Shown here: positions 57,600 through 64,000 of the stretch, piece by piece
Position numbering within the stretch: the stretch's first letter is position 1
How the letters are laid out: every line of letters begins with the position of its first letter
NCBI RefSeq assembly: GCF_030272615.1
Contig: NC_081414.1
Coordinates: 6,273,001-6,337,000 of the forward strand
From: Cryptomeria japonica
Taxonomy: Eukaryota; Streptophyta; Pinopsida; Cupressales; Cupressaceae
Length of the DNA stretch: 64,000 bases
Direction of reading: 5' to 3'
Notes under the pieces: generated by a model
Told to the model about the DNA's origin: nothing
The model's input: only the letters and a program-made list of their open reading frames with translations
Database searches by the model: none
Made by a program: the position numbers and the translations under genes

Positions 57600-57945
57600 T
57601 CTAATGCCATTACTTAATTAATTCATGATGCACCTCTAGCTATGTGATAGATGGTGATTTAAAATACATATGTGATGGATTACATGCTTATGATGATACA
57701 TGTGACATTTTTTGAACTTTGTGTTTATTTATGGAATGTGGACTACTTATTAGCTATGTGATGGATGGTGATTTATGATACGTATGTGATGGATTACATG
57801 TTTATGATGATACATATGTGATTCTTATGATGCTCAATTACATATATGATGATACATATGTGATGCTTATGATGCTTATGATACTGCAGTATTTATTGTT
57901 TATCAAATTACAAATGTAATGCTTATGATGCTCAATTGTTGGTGC
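57600..57945 (+). repeat. diverged tandem repeat downstream of TNP2
   Basis: A unit of about 110 bases containing TATGTGATGGATTACATG and TTATGATGATACAT is present twice (near 57640 and 57755), then short GATGCTTATGATGC units follow. No coding frame is seen. Confidence 0.75.
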
Positions 57946-57985
57946 ATGAACCTGAACCCCTTTGACGAGGATCCTGCATAGTCTC

Positions 57986-57997
57986 ATGGATCGACAG
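57986..57997 (+). other. possible first coding exon of the SET gene
   Basis: ATGGATCGACAG is followed by the splice donor GTATAAGT, 70 bases upstream of a CCTCAG acceptor before the SET ORF. The phase does not match a simple join, so the exon is doubtful. Confidence 0.25.
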
Positions 57998-58066
57998 GTA
58001 TAAGTCAATACACCTTATAGAAATAATATATTTTTAAAAAATTACAAGAAAAACAAACTTCCTCAG

Positions 58067-59034
58067 TTTTTCAAACCTCAACATTAGCAGCAAATCTAAT
58101 ACAGTTATCAACACTTGAGGCCCCGGTTGGACTTACTCAAATTTTAATCTCAACATCAACTTTATGGCCAACTTCTTCATCAATATTACCCTCATTTGCA
58201 AAATATCTCTCTCATTACCAACTAACTCTCTCATTTGATGGTGCACATGTATCACCAAATAGGTATTTGTCAAATGTGTCTTCCTCGAGTGAGGGAAATG
58301 TAGGAATAGAAGAGGAAAGTGAGACATGTAGTAGATCTCAAATAGGGAGATCAACTAGAGGTCAAAAGATTAGAAGAAAATTCAATAAATGCATGGAATT
58401 TTTTCTTGCTCAAGGGGGGTCATGTTCTTATGATGATGAGACCAAAGGCGACATTGAGGTGCTCTTGAGGTACAAACATCTATTGAAACAATGTGTACCC
58501 AAGGAACTTCCTCCAATAAACACTAATTTTTGTGTTAATGAGAGGATATATCGCATAGTACCTTCGTTGTTACATGGTTTGGGCCTATTTTCCATGGGCA
58601 GCATAAAGGTCTCTTACAACAAAGTTGCTGAATTGATGGAGTTTGTTGGACCTTGTTACAATTATAATGATTGGATGCAGATTGTTTGATATAAAGAAAG
58701 TATGTGTAGGTATGCACTGTCAACCAATTATATACAACAAAAAGATAATGATCAAAGTAAATGAGTGGTTGTATACATTGATGGAAGGCCAAAAGCAACA
58801 GGGAATATTGCAGGTTTTATAAATAGTACACAACCTGGGTCAACTAATAAGCAACCCAATTGTATATTTGAGGCACGTGAGGGAAATTGTGTGTTTGTAT
58901 GTGTGATAAAATCAATAAGTGCAGGGGAAGAGCTGCTAATCGATTACAATTTGAATCATATAGATACAAACAAAGTTACTATCATGGGGGTGGTACGGAC
59001 TATATATATACCATTTAAGCCAACTTCCAATTAA
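58067..59034 (+). pseudogene. SET-domain (lysine methyltransferase-like) protein within the CACTA element
   Basis: The frame is open from about 58069 (QTSTLAANLIQLSTLEAPVG) after a CCTCAG acceptor. The N-terminal part is Ser-rich, then SQIGRSTRGQKIRRKFNKCMEFF. The SET region reads LLHGLGLFSMGSI, AELMEFVGPCYNYNDW, then VVVYIDGRPKATGNIAGFINSTQPG, PNCIFEAREGNCVFVCVIKSISAGEELLIDYN. These correspond to the G-x-G cofactor loop, the GN-(I/V)-A-x-FIN block and the GEEL-x-x-DY block of SET enzymes. The usual NHS of NHSC-x-P is NST here. Two in-frame TGA codons (58686 and 58761) interrupt the domain. It lies between TNP2 and the TNPA-like gene on the same strand. Activity cannot be judged; the stops argue against it. 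Confidence 0.72.
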
Positions 59035-59132
59035 TGAATCCAATTAACCATTGTATTATTAAGTTTTTTTGTTAAGTCTATTGGTTTCATTTCGCTAACG
59101 TTTTTTAAATTTTTTCTTTGTCACAGGGCCAC

Positions 59133-61948
59133 ATGGATCCACCACATAGCACAGATAGGGGTGTAAGTCTCGACACTTCTACGAAGCAGGTAAACCTCAT
59201 TGTAATTGTACAAATTAGATAGAAGGAAACCGTTACATTATGATCTTTTCTTGAGTGTTTTGAAGTAATTTTGATAGTGTTAATTATATTCTTGTCATAG
59301 ACGGATGTTCGGGATAAGGGAAAGGAACCTACAGTACCTCAGCACCTCCATAGGGATGTGGGGTACTCGACAGTGTTTTGCGTTGATGACATCGCACTTA
59401 GCGCAAACCCTATACAATTGGTACAAAAGAATATTAGAAAAATTGGCCAAGAGATTTTTGATTTGGCAACCATAAGCCCTCAAACTAATGAGATAACAGA
59501 GAGGGTGCAACTATTGTTGCGGACAGTGGAAAACTTGCAAGTAAGCAGTAATGAAAGCTTTAATCATAACAAAAGTTCAATAATGATTTATATTTTTTTC
59601 TCTTTTATGTCATTAACTAAAATATGTATGTGTTGTTTTTACAAAAATTTATAAGGCCTCATCATCCTGGTGGTGATGATCAGGGTATTGCGGGTAGTTC
59701 AGGTGATGACCATGTTCTATATATTAAAACCACTCCTTTGGACTTGTGAACTTGTTTTTTTAATGTTTTACATATTTAATGTATTACTCTTTAGGTGCTA
59801 ACATGGGTCTGAGGTCGACCCCAACTGTATTGTCAACTGCAATGTCGGCAACACATAGCATGCAGACATCGTCTGTTGCACCGGCTCGTGTTGACCCACC
59901 CACTAGTGGTAGATCCCTCTTTTTCTCTCTCTTTCATTAAGTGTTTATTACCCTTGAAGTGTTCTTTCTTGGAGGCATTTCATAGTGGATTCATTTACTA
60001 TGGTAGGAGATGCACATGAGGATGCACCAGAGGTGACTACTGGTGATAACATACCATCATTTCCTGGATCTTCCCGTATTGCCAGTACGGGAACGTTGCA
60101 GGCCACATTGGTGGTGAGCGACAAAGAATTGCTTCCCTTGAAGATACAGAAGGTTCCAGGTACTTTAAAATCATTATTATATATAGTCTAATTGTAATTT
60201 ACTTACTGATCACTCATTTTGGACTAATGATCCCATTTTTTTTTTGCAGGTAATGATATTTTTTATAAAAATCTTAATGACATTACATTGCAAATATTTG
60301 GGCCCGCCATACGTAAAAGGTGGAACATCATACGTGAACTAACCCTTATCCACTATTTTGATTTCATATCATTGCTAGAATAGTTTTCATTTTATCCATT
60401 TCTTGAACTATATCAAAGGTAGCTTCAGTTTCTTTCTAAATCTAACAGGTTTGTTTTTGCTTTAAAGGTGGAATGACCAAGAAAAAAAGTTAAAAGATGA
60501 ACTCACAAACCGTATGGTAGGGTTGTTTGGAAATGACACATTCGACAAGACTAAGCTCCTTGAAAAAGCTGGCACATATCTAAAGTATGTGAGGGACCAA
60601 TACAGGACACATTTAGAGAAGAATGTAAAGTATGAGCGTCCCCCCATGATTCTAGAGAGGGAGTGGAAGGACCTGATTTTGGATGCAAAGGAGAGAATTG
60701 AAAGGAAAAAAGGAAATACACCACCAGATGCCAAAAGAAGGTATGTGATACTATTAAGAATGTGAATATGTACTAATTATTCATTATATTTATATAATCT
60801 AACATATTTCAAACTTTTCATAGATTGAGTGACACGTCAAAGGCAACCAAGGCAAGACAAGAAAAGCATGGGCAACACAAACTCGGCTCTAGTGGTTATA
60901 TGAAACTTGCCGCATGAATTGTAAGAATCAGTAAATTAAGTATCACATCAAAATATTTATAAATTGTAAACAATTTTTTTTTTATCAAACAATACAAGCA
61001 AAATTCACAATACTAAGCAAAAATGCAAGGCTCTGAATTCAATAGAGTGCCCACAGAAGATGACAAGAGAATTGGCTACCAGCAAGGCTATATAGCCGTG
61101 GCTAAACGGCTATGAGAATTGAGTGGGTAAACGCGAGATTCTGATGCATCTGTCACAACGGTAATTAAGCTAAATGAAAATTATTTCAAATTTAATACTT
61201 AACCAATAATCTATTTGATGTTAAGTTTCAACATAAAGTGACTATATTTTTTTTAAATAAGCAAGCAATGATAACACTGCGCGTGACATTGGAATGCAGC
61301 ATGATAATCATGGAACAGAACCTACATGAAGGTCCGGATGTGCATCCTAGTAGTGGAGGTATTCATTTGCTATTCAAATTTTTTTATGTAATTATTAATA
61401 CAATTAAACATCTTAAATTGAAAATTAGTGTAGTAATTAATGTAACCTTTATTGTTAATATTTTAGAGCATGTAGTCGATGGTGACCAAGTGGAGCATGA
61501 TCTGGGTAGACAACATCGAGAATGTGATGTTCCCCAATCAGGTAAAGAGGACCACTGTCATTCCTTTAAACAAATTTAATTGCAATTGGTGTATTGATTA
61601 ATGTAACATTTCGTATTTCAACTCCAGAGGATCTAGAGGGTGTTCAGCATGTCGAGGTTGAGGCTAGACAAAATGATGTGGAAGATGATGTGGCCCCATC
61701 AGGTAAAGAGTGTAATGGTTGTGTTCTTTAAATTAATGAAATACTTGTAACAATAATAAAAAAATGTTTTGAATTTAACCCAATTCTTTGTTATTGCAGA
61801 GGACCCCCCTTTGGTTCAGCATCCTCGTCCTTTGTATAGGACTAGGCATACATCAAGAGCACGAGAAGAGGGCAGAACATCCCAAGATGGGGGAAATGAT
61901 GAAGAAATCGATGTTCCACTTAGTCTTTTCGTAGCTTCAAAGAAATAA
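59133..61948 (+). pseudogene. TNPA/Transposase_24-like CACTA second gene, multi-exon, interrupted
   Basis: Proposed exons include 59133-59189 (MDPPHSTDRGVSLDTS), 59301-59540 (TDVRDKGKEPTVPQ ... LLLRTVENLQ), about 59656-59700, 59794-59909, 60007-60160, 60249-60316, 60469-60740, 60824-60935, and short acidic exons to the TAA at 61946. Most junctions are GT-AG in phase 1. The core RWNDQEKKLKDELTNRM ... YERPPMILEREWKDLILDAKERIERKK then SKATKARQEKHGQHKLGSSGY matches the Transposase_24/TNPA block (NK-x-x-R-x-K ... H-x-x-GS). RVPTEDDKRIGY follows. A TGA after MKLAA and other stops break it. TNPA proteins bind the subterminal repeats in En/Spm. Confidence 0.6.
61463..61948 (+). repeat. duplicated short exons at the 3' end of the TNPA-like gene
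   Basis: Three consecutive exons start EHV, EDLEGVQHVE and EDPPLVQH. The first two end at near-identical splice donors (CCAATCAG or CCATCAG before GTAAAGAG). The last carries RPLYRTRHTSRAREEG and ends VPLSLFVASKK. The similarity suggests exon duplication. Confidence 0.55.
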
Positions 61949-61979
61949 CAAAGAAAGAAATGATTGTAATCTACCTTAT

Positions 61980-62200
61980 TTGATAATGACTGATTTTTAT
62001 GTGTTAATGAATGTAATTATGTGCTAATGAATGTTCATGAATGATATGTGTTGATGATTATTGATGAATGTTGTGTTTTAATAAAAGTTAATGAATTTTA
62101 TGTGTTAATGAACGTTATGTGATAATAAATGAATGTTATATTTTAATAATGGATGAAAGAATGAATGAAAGAATGAAAGAATGTTAGATGTTAACGGGGA
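61980..62200 (+). repeat. degenerate TTAATGAATGTTATGTG repeat
   Basis: Many variants of a 12-20 base unit (TGTGTTAATGAATGT, TAATGAACGTTATGTG) run for about 220 bases after the TNPA-like gene and end in GAATGAAAGAATG units. A G run of about 14 follows near 62217. Confidence 0.8.
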
Positions 62201-62240
62201 ATTTAGAGTGATGTTGGGGGGGGGGGGGAGGGAGGGGTCA

Positions 62241-64000
62241 AATGAGCTTCCACCTTCACGTGGTTGGCCCTGTTAAGTAGAGATTATTAAACTATTCTCA
62301 AAACAAAGCGAAGCTCAATAAGATAACACACTTTTCAATATTTCATTATGTTTCACAGTTAAGTAGGCCTCCCAATAAAGTGGATCTCATAGACACGAAG
62401 AATCCTATATAGAGAATCATTGAGAGCCCTTGAAGAAGCAAATTTGAACTTTGATGAAGCAATACATGATGGAGGAATATCTTGCAAGAGGAAATCAAAG
62501 TCATTATGGTGTCATCTAGATCTAAAATGTGGTCTACTTTTCAAAAAAGTAAAGATGCTTGATATGAATGTGTCCTAGTGGGGTGAATCTAGAAGACATA
62601 TAATCCTATTGCAAAGAATCATTGAAAGTTCTAGAAGAAGAAACTTTTAATTCTGAAGTATCAACGTGTATAAGAGATGTTCTCATTTGTAGATGGAGTA
62701 TCAAGAGGAGGATCACTAGTCCATGGACCATGTCATTGTTGTTAAATACCTACGCTTTTGTTCATAGTCACTTGGTGTAGGAATGAATTCAATGAGATAG
62801 GGTAGGAGATCCTACATAATGTAATTTTTCACTATCCCTTGTTTTGAGTACAAATGGTTCTCTGAATTTATCTTGACAATAGAATGTCGGAATTTAATAC
62901 CATAATCCATGATGAAAACTGCCAAAAATGGAAATTTATCTTAGTTCGCAATTACAAAATGCTTTTGTATAGGCCTCTCGAAGATTAAGTACATCAAATT
63001 GAGACTTTATAAATTGAGTGTATGTATTAGCAATCTCCCAAATTGTTCAATGGTCTCCAAACCTTGTGAATTTTTTATTTTTATTTTAACTCAAATATGT
63101 ATGGTATAGGCATATCATTGGTTGTGTGATTTTTTTTTCCCTTAAATGCTTCTACGACCAAAAGAGACAAGTTTTAGATGAAAATGGGGTCTTATGGGCC
63201 TTTTTGACACAATGGTAGGTTCTTTAGACCTGAAAATGCCCCAACAAGTAGTCGATTGCCTTAAGTTACAAACAAATCCTTGTTTGTGAGCATGCTTCTT
63301 GATCTCCAATTTTGGTGGAATGAAAGATAATATTGAATTTCTCAAGCCTTTTGGATGCTTCAAAACCACCAAAAAAAAGCTACTTTGATCATTGAAATGT
63401 TGTAGTGACTTGGATAAAAAAAGAAAACTAAGTCTAAACTTTAGAAGTTAGTTTTTTCTTGTCAAATTGTTTTCAATTTTCAAATCATCCAAGGATGCAA
63501 GAGGAGTATATTTTGTTATGACAAGATTAAAAAAAAACTTAGAATATTTTGAAACCATTGAAACATGGGGACCCCTTCCCCCCTCCAAAATCCCTATTTT
63601 TTCAGGATGCAATACTTAGGGGAAACATCCCCTTGCCGCACCACTTAGGGACGTCCTAGGGACTCCAAGGAGTCTCTTGACCATCTTGAAGATGCCTATG
63701 AGTCTCCCATGGCCCCCAATTAGAAACTCCAATTCTAAACAAAAATGGTGAAATTATTGTGAAAATGTCATCTATATTAAAGGTTTGGCAATGCCCCCTA
63801 ACCTTGATGGAGGCTCTGCCCCAAACCCCCCACAAGGGGCACTACCCATTGACCCCAAACCTCTACCCACCATTCTTATTGTTAATGCAATTGTTTCCAA
63901 TTTTTTTATGTTGACTAGTTTAAACACTTAGTATGCCAAAGTTTCATCTGCAATTCTTATATTTATTCTTAGTTTGTTCCCAAAGTTCCAAAACTCTAAC
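62241..64000. other. 1.8 kb without recognisable genes
   Basis: Short frames only (for example 63372-63142 minus), with no domain. No TAGTG end with CCGTCGG repeats, which would mark the CACTA 3' terminus, is visible; it may lie beyond the window or be lost. Confidence 0.4.

Noticed and set aside
58686-58763. Selenocysteine or readthrough at the two TGA codons in the SET ORF
   Set aside because: Land plants lack selenocysteine insertion, and neighbouring transposon frames carry the same kind of stop, so mutation is simpler.
62217-62250. GGGGTCAAAT shared with the CACTA terminus at 33053
   Set aside because: It is in the same rather than inverted orientation, only ten bases, and next to a G run, so it is probably chance.
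62565-62580. CCTAGTG as a CACTA 3' end
   Set aside because: The preceding bases do not match the inverse of the 33039 terminus and no CCGTCGG repeats are nearby.

Overview
The window is a nuclear plant sequence made almost entirely of nested, decayed transposable elements. I see no host gene, rRNA, tRNA or CRISPR array. Plant features include Ty1/copia elements primed by initiator tRNA-Met, Ty3/gypsy elements with kilobase LTRs, L1-type LINE pieces with a C-terminal RNase H, and a CACTA (En/Spm) transposon whose coding region keeps spliceosomal introns. The repeat load, the long non-coding LARD interiors and the AT-rich composition suggest a very large seed-plant genome, probably a gymnosperm. 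The species cannot be read from the sequence.

Layout. 1-2384: minus-strand copia fragment (integrase and RT). 2385-14487: minus-strand gypsy element 1, split by a copia-type non-autonomous LTR element (4299-10776) with both LTRs, a four-knuckle Gag and a ~1060-codon second ORF that is not Pol. 14488-16315: short plus-strand gypsy fragment. 16316-24185: minus-strand gypsy element 2 (gag, protease, G-patch, RT, RNase H). 24186-27653: LINE 3' pieces and a decayed gypsy LTR. 27654-31661: 5' half of plus-strand copia 2. 31662-33038: minus-strand copia-type 3' LTR with a little interior. From 33039: a CACTA-like terminus that may be the 5' end of the large CACTA element whose genes lie at 53167-61948. 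A LINE remnant (37040-38000) and a young 11.6-kb gypsy-type LARD (40728-52313, perfect CCTTC target duplication) sit inside that interval.

The most unusual part is 53167-61948. A nine-exon TNP2 transposase with an acidic Asp/Gly tail is followed, in the same orientation, by an ORF with a recognisable SET (lysine methyltransferase) fold, then a multi-exon TNPA/Transposase_24-like gene. This looks like a CACTA element that carries a chromatin-modifier gene between its two transposition genes. The second notable item is the LARD interior, a mosaic of at least seven tandem or dispersed repeat arrays with no pol.

Decay is consistent across families. Long reading frames (2.4-3.2 kb) stay largely in register but carry several point stops, mostly TAG, TGA or TAA of the kind expected from C-to-T change at CAG, CGA, CAA or TGG codons. 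This suggests silencing by cytosine methylation followed by deamination. All coding calls are pseudogenes or probable pseudogenes. Domain names come from reading motifs, not from a database search.
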